Shown: positions 42,781 through 50,932, numbered from the stretch's first letter. The stretch: 64,000 bases of DNA from Actinomadura barringtoniae (GCF_017573505.1 NZ_JAGEOJ010000024.1:62001-126000); one strand, 5' to 3'. Translations and numbers: made by a program. The notes: generated by a model not told the origin, from the letters alone.

Positions 42781-43506
42781 TCATGGCGTGCCCTGGACCG
42801 GCTGTGCGCCGCCGCGCGATCCGCGCGGGTCGCGGGCGAGGTAGATCACATCGGGTTCGCCGCGCGGCACGGGCACCGGCCGGACCCGCACCTGGTCGAA
42901 GCGGCCGCGCAGCAGTTCCTCGAAGGCGGGCGCGGCGCCCGCGCTCCACACCGCCAGCACCCCGCGCGAGCTGAGGCGGCGCACGAGCAGGTCCAGGCCC
43001 GTGCCGCCGTACAGGTGCGCGTTGGACGGGGTGACGGTCCAGTCCGGGCCGTTGTCGATGTCCAGGCAGATCGCGTCGAATGGCCCTTCACGCGGAGGCT
43101 CGGCGAGCCATTCCAGCAGGTCGGCGCGGACGACGTTCACGCGGGGATCGTCGAGCGCGCCCTCGGAGAACGGGCGCAGCAGCGTGCGGTGCCAGCCGAC
43201 CACGGCCGGTTCGATCTCCACGACCGTGACCGCGTCCACGCCCGGTCGCCGCAGCGCCTCGGCCAGGGAGAAACCCACGCCGAGCCCGCCGATCAGCACC
43301 CGTACGGGCGCGTCCGCCCGGTCCTCGCCCAGACCGGCGACGGCGGCGGAGATCAGCAGGCGCTCGGACTCGCCGTTGCGGGTGTCCATCAGGAACATCC
43401 CGTTGCTGATGATCTCGTAGTGCTCGCCGTCACGGCGCAGCACCAGCTCGCCTCCGCCCAGTCCCTGGGCGCGTTCGATCGTGGCAGGTTCCCCGCTGAC
43501 GGTCAC
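42781..43506 (-). CDS. spermidine synthase-like methyltransferase-fold protein
   Basis: About 241 residues. Rossmann fold of the spermidine synthase/SAM-methyltransferase type: VRVLIGGLGVGFSLAEAL (nucleotide loop), VVEIEPAVVGWHRTLL, VVRADLLEWLA and FDAICLDIDNGPDW. The polyamine-site residues are not clearly kept, so the reaction is uncertain. The GTG at 43506 is chosen because GATAAT sits exactly at -12 to -7, giving a leaderless mRNA; an upstream GTG would lengthen it by 20 residues. Confidence 0.72.
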   Translation of the reverse strand: MTVSGEPATIERAQGLGGGELVLRRDGEHYEIISNGMFLMDTRNGESERLLISAAVAGLGEDRADAPVRVLIGGLGVGFSLAEALRRPGVDAVTVVEIEPAVVGWHRTLLRPFSEGALDDPRVNVVRADLLEWLAEPPREGPFDAICLDIDNGPDWTVTPSNAHLYGGTGLDLLVRRLSSRGVLAVWSAGAAPAFEELLRGRFDQVRVRPVPVPRGEPDVIYLARDPRGSRGGAQPVQGTP

Positions 43507-43512
43507 CGTCGC

Positions 43513-43518
43513 ATTATC
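43513..43518 (-). promoter_or_regulatory. -10 element (GATAAT), leaderless spermidine-synthase-like gene
   Basis: GATAAT on the minus strand is 6 nt from the GTG at 43506; a near-consensus hexamer without SD. Confidence 0.5.
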
Positions 43519-43578
43519 CTTGGGACACGGGGTGACGGCGGTGGGGCCCGCCGATATCCGCGGCAACCGGTCGCCAAC

Positions 43579-43603
43579 GGTCCCTGAGGTCGGAAGGGAG
43601 ACC
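43579..43603 (+). promoter_or_regulatory. hairpin that can mask the crcB ribosome site
   Basis: GGTCCC pairs with GGG-A-GACC (one bulged A), enclosing the SD GGAAGGGAG just before the GTG at 43608. Upstream sequence is very GC-rich and could fold. A translational control leader is possible; I could not match the fluoride riboswitch consensus. Confidence 0.35.
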
Positions 43604-43607
43604 GGCG

Positions 43608-44132
43608 GTGCCCGGAGTGGAGCAGCCCCTTGCCGGTGAGCGGACCGATGTCTTCAGGTCCGCCGCGGCCCGCAGGGTCAGGCGCCACCGCGACATCCTC
43701 GCGGTGATCGCGATCGGCGGCGGGATCGGCAGCCTCGCCCGCTATTTCATCGCCCAGGCGATGCCCACCGCCCCCGGCGCGATGCCGTGGGCGACGTTCC
43801 TGATCAACGTGACGGGCTGCGCGGCGCTGGGCGCGCTGATGGTGTACGTGACGCAGGTGTGGCCGCCGCGCCGGTACGTGCGGCCGTTCTGGGGCGTGGG
43901 GTTCCTGGGCGGCTACACCACCTTCTCCACCTACGCCCTGGAGCTGCGCGGCCTGCTGGACCATGGTTCGTGGGCGATCGCCGCCCTCTACGGGTTCGGC
44001 AGCCTGGCTGCGGGCCTGACCGCGGTGTGGGCCGGGGCGTCCGCAGCCCGCTACGCGTCGGGACGGGCACTGCGCCGCCGCCGCGCCGGGGCGGCGGGCG
44101 CGGCGATGGAGACGGCCGAGGAGGACGCGTGA
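43608..44132 (+). CDS. crcB: fluoride efflux transporter CrcB/Fluc, first subunit
   Basis: 174 residues, four helices. Fluc motifs: IGGGIGSLARYFIAQ, PWATFLINVTGCAALGALM and GFLGGYTTFSTYALE (the pore TTFS track). It has an extra N-terminal arm of about 30 residues and an Arg/Ala-rich tail. Actinobacterial Fluc channels are often heterodimers of two antiparallel subunits; the second is encoded at 44488. GTG with AAGGGAG upstream; stop overlaps the DUF190 gene. Confidence 0.88.
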   Translation: MPGVEQPLAGERTDVFRSAAARRVRRHRDILAVIAIGGGIGSLARYFIAQAMPTAPGAMPWATFLINVTGCAALGALMVYVTQVWPPRRYVRPFWGVGFLGGYTTFSTYALELRGLLDHGSWAIAALYGFGSLAAGLTAVWAGASAARYASGRALRRRRAGAAGAAMETAEEDA

Positions 44133-44491
44133 GGCTGCACGGCAGCGCCCGCCGATTGACGATCTTCATCGGTGAGGACGACACCCATCACGGCAAGCCG
44201 CTGTACGCCGAGATCGTGCAGCGCGCGCGGCGCGGCGGGCTGGCCGGCGCGACGGTGCTGCGCGGCATCGAGGGGTACGGGGCGTCCTCGCACCTGCACA
44301 CCAGCCGCCTGCTCAGCCTCAGCCAGGACCTGCCGCTGGCCATCGTGATCGTCGACGAGGCCGAGCGGATCGACGCGTTCGTCGGCGAGCTCGACGAGCT
44401 GATCGACGAGGGCCTGGTGATCCTCGACGACGTCGAGGTGTACCGGTACGTGGGCCGCTCGGAGGGCGAGCAGGGGGAGAGCGGGCGGTGA
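44129..44491 (+). CDS. DUF190 domain protein
   Basis: 120 residues. DUF190 pattern: RLTIFIGEDDTHHGKPLYAEIVQRARRGGLAGATVLRGIEGYGASSHLHTSRLLSLSQDLPLAIVIVDEAERI, a PII-like alpha-beta fold. It lies between two crcB genes with GTGA overlaps on both sides, so it is probably a regulatory or accessory part of the fluoride exporter. Confidence 0.85.
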   Translation: MRLHGSARRLTIFIGEDDTHHGKPLYAEIVQRARRGGLAGATVLRGIEGYGASSHLHTSRLLSLSQDLPLAIVIVDEAERIDAFVGELDELIDEGLVILDDVEVYRYVGRSEGEQGESGR

Positions 44492-44847
44492 CGGTGCTGC
44501 TGGTGTTCCTGGGCGGCGCGGCCGGCGCCCCCACGCGGTACGTGCTGGACCGGCTGGTGGCGCGGCGCGCGAGCGGGGTGTTCCCGTGGGGGACGTTCAC
44601 CGTGAACATGATCGGCTCGGTGATCCTGGGCGCTCTGGCGGGTGCGGGCACGGGCGGCGCGGCGCAGGCGCTGCTGGGAACCGGGTTCTGCGGGGCGCTG
44701 ACGACGTTCAGCACGTTCGGGTACGAGACGGTGCGCCTGGCCGAGGACGGCGCGCTGGCCGCGGCGGGCCGTAACGCGTTCGGGAGCCTGGCGCTGGGCC
44801 TGGCGGCGTCGGCCACCGCGTTCTGGGCCGCCGCGTCCTTCACCTGA
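44488..44847 (+). CDS. crcB: fluoride efflux transporter CrcB/Fluc, second subunit
   Basis: 119 residues, four helices: FLGGAAGAPTRYVLDRLV, FPWGTFTVNMIGSVILGAL, GTGFCGALTTFSTFGYETVRL. Shorter than the first copy and probably its dual-topology partner. GTG at 44488 overlaps the DUF190 stop. Confidence 0.88.
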   Translation: MTVLLVFLGGAAGAPTRYVLDRLVARRASGVFPWGTFTVNMIGSVILGALAGAGTGGAAQALLGTGFCGALTTFSTFGYETVRLAEDGALAAAGRNAFGSLALGLAASATAFWAAASFT

Positions 44848-44958
44848 ACACGCGTTTCCCGTCGGCGCCGGTGAAATTTCGCTGACAGGTCGTTGAACCG
44901 GCCGCGTTCGGCCTCGTTTCGCCCCTCGGGGGTCTGGGCCGGGCGGTGTGCGGGCGGC

Positions 44959-44964
44959 TAGCGT
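44959..44964 (+). promoter_or_regulatory. -10 element (TAGCGT), leaderless SDR gene
   Basis: TAGCGT ends 7 nt before the ATG at 44972; no SD. Confidence 0.45.
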
Positions 44965-44971
44965 CGCGGCC

Positions 44972-45760
44972 ATGTCTGAACGAGCACTTCTTCAGGGCCG
45001 CCGGATCCTGGTGGTCGGCGCCGGTACCCGTCCCAGCGACGAGCCCGACCCGCCCGCCGGCAACGGCCGCGCCATCGCGGTGACCGCCGCCCGGGAGGGC
45101 GCGGCGGTGGCGTGCGCCGACGTGGACGAGGCCGCGGCCGCCGAGACGGCCAAGCTGGTCACCGGTGTGGGCGGGACGGCGAGCGTGCTGGCCGGTGACG
45201 CCTCCGACCCTGGCGGCGCGGCGCGGCTGGTCGCCGAGGCCACCGAGGCGCTGGGCGGCCTGGACGGGGTGGTCTACAACGCCGGGATCGGCATCGGGTA
45301 CGGGCTGGAGGGCACCGATCCCGCCGACTGGGACCAGGTCATGGGCGTGAACCTGCGCGGCCCGTTCCTGGTGAGCCGGGCCGCGGTGCCGCACTTGGCC
45401 GAGGGCGGCGCGGTGGTGTTCGTGGGGTCGCTGGCGGGCGCCAAGCCGGGCAGCCGTTCCCCGTCCTATGACGCCTCCAAGGCGGGCCTGACCGGGCTGA
45501 TGCGGCATGTGGCGGCCGAGGGCGCGCCGCGCGGCGTCCGCGCGAACGTGGTCGCGCCGGGGCTGATCGACACGCCGCTGGGGCGGATGGCGTCCTCGGG
45601 GAACGCGGGCCGTGACCGTACGGCCAGGCTGATCCCGCTCGGCCGGCAGGGGACCGCGTGGGAGGTCGCCGAGGTCACGGTGTTCCTGCTGTCGGAGCGG
45701 GCGAGCTATGTGACCGGCCAGGTGATCGGCGTGGACGGGGGCCTGTCCACGCTGCGCTGA
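44972..45760 (+). CDS. short-chain dehydrogenase/reductase
   Basis: 262 residues. Cofactor motif VVGAGTRPSDEPD differs from the usual TGxxxGxG: an expanded glycine loop. NAG motif (VVYNAGIGIG) and the catalytic S...YDASK (Ser-Tyr-Lys) are intact, and the end VTGQVIGVDGGLSTLR is classical. NAD(P)-dependent oxidation or reduction of an unknown alcohol/ketone. Confidence 0.87.
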   Translation: MSERALLQGRRILVVGAGTRPSDEPDPPAGNGRAIAVTAAREGAAVACADVDEAAAAETAKLVTGVGGTASVLAGDASDPGGAARLVAEATEALGGLDGVVYNAGIGIGYGLEGTDPADWDQVMGVNLRGPFLVSRAAVPHLAEGGAVVFVGSLAGAKPGSRSPSYDASKAGLTGLMRHVAAEGAPRGVRANVVAPGLIDTPLGRMASSGNAGRDRTARLIPLGRQGTAWEVAEVTVFLLSERASYVTGQVIGVDGGLSTLR

Positions 45761-45860
45761 GCCGCTGTACGGGGGGCTTCGCTGAGAGCGGATCCCCTGA
45801 GGGGAACACGGGTTCACCTTCCACCGTTGCCGTGTAACGATGTAATCATCGGGAGGTGCG

Positions 45861-46826
45861 ATGATCCCCGAACCGATCCCCGAACCCCGTGACCCCGACC
45901 GTCCCCTTGACGCCTACTCACAATCGGTCTCGGCCGTCGCGGCCGAGCTCACCCCCCGCGTCGCCGCGCTGCGCGTGCGCCAGCGCGGCCGCGAGGGCGC
46001 CGGCTCTGCGGTGACGTTCACCGCCGACGGCTTCCTGCTCACCAACGCCCACGTCGTCGGCGGTGCCGCGGGCGGCCAGGCCGCCTACTCCGACGGCACC
46101 ACCACCTCGTTCACCGTCGTCGGCACCGACCCGCTGTCGGACCTGGCGGTGGTGCGCGCCGACGGCGACACCCCGGGCCCGGTCACCCTCGGCGACAGCG
46201 ACAAGCTCGTCGTCGGGCAGCTGGTCGTCGCGGTCGGCAACCCGCTCGGCATGGCCGGGTCGGTGACCGCCGGGGTCGTCAGCGCCCTCGGCCGGTCCCT
46301 GCCGACCCGCAGCGGCAACGCCGTCCGCGTCGTGGAGGACGTCATCCAGACCGACGCCGCCCTCAACCCCGGCAACTCCGGCGGCGCGCTCGCCGACTCG
46401 CACGGCCGCGTCGTCGGCATCAACACCGCCGTCGCCGGTATCGGCCTGGGCCTGGCGGTCCCGATCAACTCCACCACGCGGCGCATCATCGCCGCGCTGA
46501 TGCACGACGGCCGGGTCCGCCGCGCCTATCTGGGCGTGGTCGCCGCGCCGATCCCGGTCCCGGCGTCGCTGCGCGAGCGGATCGGGCAGAACGAGGCGTT
46601 GCGGGTCGCCGAGGTCATGCCCGGCAGCCCCGCCGCCCGCTCGGGCCTGCGGCCCGGCGACCTGGTGCTGACCGCCGGCGGCAGCCCGGTGGACCAGGCG
46701 CAGAGCCTGCAGCGGTTGATGTTCGCCGACGCGATCGGCAAGCCGCTGCAGATCACCGTGCTGCGCAACGGCGCGATGGTCGACGTCATCGCCGAACCCG
46801 TCGAGCTGAACATCGAGCATGCCTGA
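45861..46826 (+). CDS. HtrA-like trypsin/PDZ serine protease
   Basis: 321 residues. Protease domain with the triad His64 (TNAHVV), Asp94 (SDLAVV) and Ser173 (GNSGGAL), followed by a PDZ domain (VMPGSPAARSGLRPGDLVLTAGG). No signal peptide or membrane anchor is visible, unusual for HtrA, so it may act in the cytoplasm. ATG has GGGAGG upstream. A strong hairpin overlaps the stop. Confidence 0.87.
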   Translation: MIPEPIPEPRDPDRPLDAYSQSVSAVAAELTPRVAALRVRQRGREGAGSAVTFTADGFLLTNAHVVGGAAGGQAAYSDGTTTSFTVVGTDPLSDLAVVRADGDTPGPVTLGDSDKLVVGQLVVAVGNPLGMAGSVTAGVVSALGRSLPTRSGNAVRVVEDVIQTDAALNPGNSGGALADSHGRVVGINTAVAGIGLGLAVPINSTTRRIIAALMHDGRVRRAYLGVVAAPIPVPASLRERIGQNEALRVAEVMPGSPAARSGLRPGDLVLTAGGSPVDQAQSLQRLMFADAIGKPLQITVLRNGAMVDVIAEPVELNIEHA

Positions 46827-46856
46827 CCCCTCGCCCCCTTGAGGGGTCAGGCATGC
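46817..46856. terminator. 16-bp-arm hairpin overlapping the protease stop
   Basis: Arms start GCATGCCTGACCCCTC and are perfectly complementary around GCCCCCTT. The stop codon is in the left arm. Between convergent genes. Confidence 0.75.
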
Positions 46857-46861
46857 GGGGA

Positions 46862-46889
46862 GGCGTGAGAGGTCAGGTGTGAGGGGTCA
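46862..46889 (-). repeat. 14-bp imperfect tandem repeat starting at a stop codon
   Basis: On the minus strand TGACCCCTCACACC (stop codon of the MDMPI-like gene included) is followed by TGACCTCTCACGCC, two mismatches in 14; a further TGACCCCTC occurs in the terminator. Confidence 0.55.
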
Positions 46890-47516
46890 GGCGGCGGCGA
46901 AGCGGGCGCTGTGGTCGCCGCGCAGGCGCCCCGCCGGCAGCCGCCGCCCGCCCAGCACCATCAGCAGGTCCGCGCCCGTGCCCATCAGCGGCGCGCCCGT
47001 TCCGAACCTCCAGTCCATGTCGGTCGCGCGCAACTGCACGCCCGCCAGGTCCACGTGGAAGAACTTCAGGCCGCGCGGCGAGGCCATGCCGTTCAGCACC
47101 GGCAGCAGCCGGTCGGCGGGGATCTGGCGGTCGATGCCGAGCGCGATGGTGCTGTCCAGGCCGTGCACGATCTCGTGGGTGAGCGCGCCCTCGTAGCCGC
47201 CGCCCGGCGGCTTCCACGGATGGTGGGCGTTGTCGCGCAGCGCCGCCGTCAGCTGCGCCGGGGTCATCACGGCGGCGTCGCGGCGCGCGGTGCGGTCCAG
47301 CATCCGGTTCATGCTCCCGCGCGCCTTGACCATCTCGATCAGGAAGTGGGGGAGCCTGGCGCGGAACGCCATCGTGGAGTGCGCCACGACCTCCCGTACG
47401 CGCCAGCCCTGGCACAGCGACGGGGTGTCCCAGTCGGCGTCGGGCAGCGCGCCCAGCAGTTCGGCCAGCTCGGTGCGTTCGGCCGCCAGCGCGGCCCGCA
47501 GCTCGGTGTCGTCCAT
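46887..47516 (-). CDS. maleylpyruvate isomerase family mycothiol-dependent enzyme
   Basis: 209 residues. TIGR03083-type N-terminal block: LRAALAAERTELAELLGALPDADWDTPSLCQGWRVREVVAHSTMAFRA, with the His of VAHST at the metal site, and a later HEIVHGLD block supplying further ligands. Substrate unknown. The ATG at 47516 has GGAGACG upstream. Second protein of this family in the window. Confidence 0.8.
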   Translation of the reverse strand: MDDTELRAALAAERTELAELLGALPDADWDTPSLCQGWRVREVVAHSTMAFRARLPHFLIEMVKARGSMNRMLDRTARRDAAVMTPAQLTAALRDNAHHPWKPPGGGYEGALTHEIVHGLDSTIALGIDRQIPADRLLPVLNGMASPRGLKFFHVDLAGVQLRATDMDWRFGTGAPLMGTGADLLMVLGGRRLPAGRLRGDHSARFAAA

Positions 47517-47599
47517 GTCGTCGTCTCCAGCGTCGTCCGTCGATGCCGTACAGGTGCCGTACACCCCACCGACGAACGGGCCGGGCCCGGACGGACACC

Positions 47600-48967
47600 T
47601 CAGCCCCGCGAATTCCCCGGAGTCTCTGAGACCTCGGCGAGGCGGCGGGCCAGGTAGCGGCGTTCGGTGCCGGTCGGCGCCAGCTCCATCGCCCGCCGGT
47701 AGGCCCGCGCTGCCTCCTCGCGGCGGCCCATGCGGCGCAGCAGGTCGGCGCGGGTGGCGGGCAGCAGGTGATAGTCGGGCAGCCGTCCCGACGCCTCGAT
47801 CTCGGCCACCAGCGCCAGGCCCGCCTCGGGCCCGTCCGCCATGCCGACCGCGACGGCCCGGTTCAGCTCCACCACCGCCGACGGCACGAATCCGCGCAGC
47901 CGCCCGTACAGCGCGGCGATCTGCGCCCAGTCGGTCTCGGCCGCCGTCGCCGCCCCCGCATGGCAGGCGGCGATCGCGGCCTGCACCTGGTACGGGCCGG
48001 GACGCCCGCGCCGCAGCGCCGCCTTCACCAGCGCCTCACCCTCGGCGATCATGCCCCGGTCCCAGCGCGCCCGGTCCTGGTCCTCCAGCGGCACCAGGTC
48101 ACCGGCCGCGTCCAGCCGGGTCGCGCGGCGCGCGTCGTGCAGCAGCATCAGCGCCAGCAGCCCCGCCGCCTCCGGCTCGTCGGGCATCAGCCGCACCAGC
48201 ACCCCCGCCAGCCGGATCGCCTCACCCGACACCTCCCGCCGCACCAGCTCCGCGCCCCCCGACGCCGCGTACCCCTCGTTGAACAGCAGGTACAGCACCG
48301 CCAGCACCGCGCCGGTCCGCTCGGGCAAAAGATGTGCGGGCGGCACCCGGTACGGGATCCCCGCGTTGCGGATCTTGTGCTTGGCGCGGGTCAGGCGCTT
48401 GGACATCGCCGCCTCCCCGACCAGGAACGCCCGCGCGATCTCGGCCGTCGACAGTCCCGCGAGCGTGCGCAGCGTCAGCGCCACCTGCGCCTCGGTCGCC
48501 AGCGCCGGATGGCAGCAGGTGAACATCAGCCGCAGCCGGTCATCGGGCACCCCGCTCGGATCCCCCTGGTCCCCGTAGCCGCCCTGGCCGCCCTGCCCGC
48601 CCTGCCCGCCCTGCCCGCCCTGGCCGCCCTGCCCGCCCTGGCCGCCCGGGTCGCCGGGGCCGGTCTCGGCCGGTGTCATGAGCGCGGCCTCCCGCAGCTT
48701 GGCGGCGCCCGCCGCGTCGCGGCGGAGCCGGTCGATGGCGCGGTTGCGCGCCGTGGTCGTCAGCCACGCCCCGGGCCGGTCGGGGACCCCGTCGCGGGGC
48801 CAGCGCGCCAGCGCCGCGGCGAACGCGTCCTGCGCGCACTCCTCGGCCAGGTCGAAGTCGCCGGTCGCGGCGATCAGCGTCGCCACCACCTGGCCCCACT
48901 CGTCGCGGAACGCCCGCGCCACCACCTCCCCCGTCTCCGGTGGGTGCGGGGCGTCGGGGCCGGTCAC
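47600..48967 (-). CDS. ECF sigma factor with C-terminal TPR-like domain (ECF42-type)
   Basis: 455 residues. Sigma region 2 (FRDEWGQVVATLIAATGDFDLAEECAQDAFAAALARWPRDG, AWLTTTARNRAIDRLRR), a Gly-Gly-Gln repeat, region 4 (LRTLAGLSTAEIARAFLVGEAAMSKRLTRAKHKI), and a long helical C-terminal domain (DUF6596/TPR-like). ECF42 factors are paired with YCII/DGPF genes, as here, and lack an anti-sigma factor; the C-terminal domain controls activity. GTG at 48967 overlaps the YCII stop. Confidence 0.85.
   Translation of the reverse strand: MTGPDAPHPPETGEVVARAFRDEWGQVVATLIAATGDFDLAEECAQDAFAAALARWPRDGVPDRPGAWLTTTARNRAIDRLRRDAAGAAKLREAALMTPAETGPGDPGGQGGQGGQGGQGGQGGQGGQGGYGDQGDPSGVPDDRLRLMFTCCHPALATEAQVALTLRTLAGLSTAEIARAFLVGEAAMSKRLTRAKHKIRNAGIPYRVPPAHLLPERTGAVLAVLYLLFNEGYAASGGAELVRREVSGEAIRLAGVLVRLMPDEPEAAGLLALMLLHDARRATRLDAAGDLVPLEDQDRARWDRGMIAEGEALVKAALRRGRPGPYQVQAAIAACHAGAATAAETDWAQIAALYGRLRGFVPSAVVELNRAVAVGMADGPEAGLALVAEIEASGRLPDYHLLPATRADLLRRMGRREEAARAYRRAMELAPTGTERRYLARRLAEVSETPGNSRG
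48579..48650. repeat. 9-bp coding minisatellite (Gly-Gly-Gln)
   Basis: Seven copies of CCGCCCTGS and one degenerate copy, in frame in the ECF sigma gene between regions 2 and 4. Copy number could vary without a frameshift. Confidence 0.8.
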
Positions 48968-49302
48968 GGCTCCGGGACGGGCGGCCGCAGCACCGGCCGG
49001 ATCTCGATCGACCCGTACCCGGCCGCCGGATGCCTGGCCGCGATCTCGATCGCCTCGTCCAGGTCGGCGCACTCGATCAGGGTGAACCCGCCGATCGCCT
49101 CCTTGGTCTCGGCGAACGGCCCGTCGGTCAGCAGCACCTCGTCGCCGCGCACCCGCACCGTGGTCGCGTCCGACGGCGGCCGCAGGCCCGCGCCGCCGCG
49201 GATCACGCCCCGTTCGGCCATCTCCTCGCTCCAGCCGCCGCAGCCGTCGCTGGCGTGCTCGGCGGCGTCCTCACCGCCGCAGATCAGCAGCATGTACTCC
49301 AC
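48964..49302 (-). CDS. YCII/DGPF family protein
   Basis: 112 residues: MEYMLLICGGEDAAEH, then SDATTVRVRGDEVLLTDGPFAETKEAIGGFTLIEC with the DGPF motif. Members accompany ECF42 sigma factors; role unproven, perhaps sensing or an effector. The GTG at 49302 has GGAGGAGGG just upstream. Confidence 0.85.
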   Translation of the reverse strand: MEYMLLICGGEDAAEHASDGCGGWSEEMAERGVIRGGAGLRPPSDATTVRVRGDEVLLTDGPFAETKEAIGGFTLIECADLDEAIEIAARHPAAGYGSIEIRPVLRPPVPEP

Positions 49303-49403
49303 GGGCCCTCCTCCTGCCGGTCGCTCACACTCCACCGACGAACGAGATCCTCCCCGACGGACACCCACCGCGAACCGAATCTGGTTCTTCTCAGCGCGAT
49401 CAC

Positions 49404-49518
49404 GGCGGGTTACAGTGACGGCGGTGCGATTCCAGGCGCGGCGGTGACAGCCCGCCGGCTCCGCCGCGGCGGCGGAGCGACCCGGTGCGACTCCGGGGCC
49501 GTGCGGTGACACCCCGCC
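49404..49518 (+). ncRNA. FMN riboswitch (RFN element)
   Basis: Conserved RFN pieces are visible: GGCGGTGCGATTCC, GGCGGTGACAGCCCGCC, and GACCCGGTGCGACTCCGG followed by GGCCG and GCGGTGACACCCCGCC. The P1 helix can form between GGCGGG (49404-49409) and CCCGCC (49513-49518). It lies 78 nt upstream of the riboflavin gene; GC-rich complementary stretches between 49519 and 49580 could act as the expression platform. Confidence 0.85.
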
Positions 49519-49595
49519 CTCCTCTCGGACCCGCGCGGTCCCTGACCTCCGGCGGCCGCGACCGCGGCCCGCCGCACCAGGCGAGGGGAAGCATC

Positions 49596-50807
49596 ATGTT
49601 CACCGGACGCATCGAGGAGATCGGCGTCGTCGAGACCGTGCGCGGCGACCGCGTCACCGTGCGGGCGCCCGCCAGCGCCGCGCGGATCCGGCCCGGCGGC
49701 TCACTGAACGTCTCAGGGGTCTGCGTCACCGTCGAGGACGTGGCCGACGGCGCGTTCACCGCCACCGTCAGCGCCGAGACCCGCCGCCGCAGCACCTTCG
49801 ACGACCTGGCCGCCGGCCGCGCCGTCGCGCTCGAGCCGGCCCTCACCCTCGGCGACCCCCTGGACGGCCACCTGGTCCAGGGCCACGTCGACGCCGTCGG
49901 GAAGGTCACCGCCGCCGAGCAGCAGGGCGCGGGCCGCCGCGTGTGGATCCGCCCGCCCACCCGGTTCCTGCCGCGGGTGGCCGCCAAGGGCTCCATCGCC
50001 GTCGACGGCGCCAGCCTGACCGTCGCCGAGGTCGTCAAGGACCGCTTCTCGGTCGTGCTGGTCCCCGCCACCCTGGCCGCCACGCGCCTGGGGGAACTGG
50101 AGGCCGGTGACCGCGTCAACCTGGAATCGGACGTGGTCGCGCGGCTGGCCGGGCGACCCGACACCGCCACCCTCGCGCGGGCCGTGCGGGCGCTGCCGTG
50201 GGCAGGGCACCTGCCCGGCCGCGCCGGCGTCGACAAGGCCGTCGCGCAACTGGCCGCGGGCGGCGGCGTGGTGGTGTGGGACGGCGACCGCGAGGCCGAG
50301 GGCGACGTGGTGTTCGCCGGCGCGATCATGCGGCCCGAGTCGTTCACGTTCCTGCTCACCCAGGTGTGCGGGCACCCCACCGTGCCGTGCGCGCCCGGCG
50401 TCCTGGACCGCCTGGAGATCGACCCGATCCCCGGCGAGGGCGACCGGCACGGCACCCGCCCCCACGTTCCGGTGGACCTGGCCGCCGGGACCGGCACCGG
50501 CGTGTCGGCCGCCGAACGCGCCGCCACCGTCCGCCGCCTCGCCGACCCCGGCGCCGCGCCGGCCGACTTCCTGCGGCCCGGGCACGTGTTCCCGCTCGCC
50601 GCCCGCCCCGGCGGCCTGGCCGAACGCGGCGGGCACACCGAGGCGACCGTGGCGATGTGCGTCGCCGCCGCGACCAGCCCCGTCGGCGTGTGCTGCGAGG
50701 TGATGAACCCCGACGGGACCATGGCCGGTCCCGCCGACCTGGAGGCCGCCGCGCTGCGCTGGGGCCTGCCGCTCGTCGACGTCGCCGACCTGCGCGCCTG
50801 GCTGTGA
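49596..50807 (+). CDS. riboflavin synthase-DHBP synthase fusion
   Basis: 403 residues. Residues 1-200: riboflavin synthase (MFTGRIEEIG, GVCVTVEDV, DGHLVQGHVDAVG, KGSIAVDGASLTV, VNLESDVVARL), two lumazine-binding barrels. Residues 210-403: 3,4-dihydroxy-2-butanone-4-phosphate synthase (DREAEGDVVFAG, GTGVSAAERAATVR, GHTEATVAM, CCEVMNPDGTM). The usual partner of DHBP synthase is GTP cyclohydrolase II, not riboflavin synthase. Some family residues differ (VPATL for IPHTL; VAM for VDL). ATG with GAGGGGAAG upstream, below an FMN riboswitch. Confidence 0.85.
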   Translation: MFTGRIEEIGVVETVRGDRVTVRAPASAARIRPGGSLNVSGVCVTVEDVADGAFTATVSAETRRRSTFDDLAAGRAVALEPALTLGDPLDGHLVQGHVDAVGKVTAAEQQGAGRRVWIRPPTRFLPRVAAKGSIAVDGASLTVAEVVKDRFSVVLVPATLAATRLGELEAGDRVNLESDVVARLAGRPDTATLARAVRALPWAGHLPGRAGVDKAVAQLAAGGGVVVWDGDREAEGDVVFAGAIMRPESFTFLLTQVCGHPTVPCAPGVLDRLEIDPIPGEGDRHGTRPHVPVDLAAGTGTGVSAAERAATVRRLADPGAAPADFLRPGHVFPLAARPGGLAERGGHTEATVAMCVAAATSPVGVCCEVMNPDGTMAGPADLEAAALRWGLPLVDVADLRAWL

Positions 50808-50884
50808 CCGGCCCCGCAACCGGCCCCGCAACCGGCCCCGCAACCGGCCCCGCAACCGGCCCCGCGACCGCGACCGGCCCCGCC
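50807..50884 (+). repeat. 12-bp tandem repeat starting at the stop codon
   Basis: Four exact copies of ACCGGCCCCGCA and one with a single change, the first beginning at the A of the TGA stop; after a 6-bp break a sixth copy ends at 50884. Confidence 0.85.
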
Positions 50885-50898
50885 TGACACAACGACGA

Positions 50899-50932
50899 AG
50901 CCCCGGCCCGCCGGTGAAGGCGGACCGGGGCT
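50899..50932. terminator. hairpin between convergent genes
   Basis: AGCCCCGG-C-CCGCC and GGCGG-A-CCGGGGCT arms (one mismatch), 6-nt loop. Confidence 0.7.

Noticed and set aside
43507..43607. Fluoride riboswitch upstream of crcB
   Set aside because: Not called as a feature: I could not find the conserved GAUG blocks of the crcB motif; only the SD-masking hairpin is visible.
48579..48650. GC-rich repeat as a regulatory array
   Set aside because: It is in frame within the ECF sigma gene and encodes Gly-Gly-Gln units.
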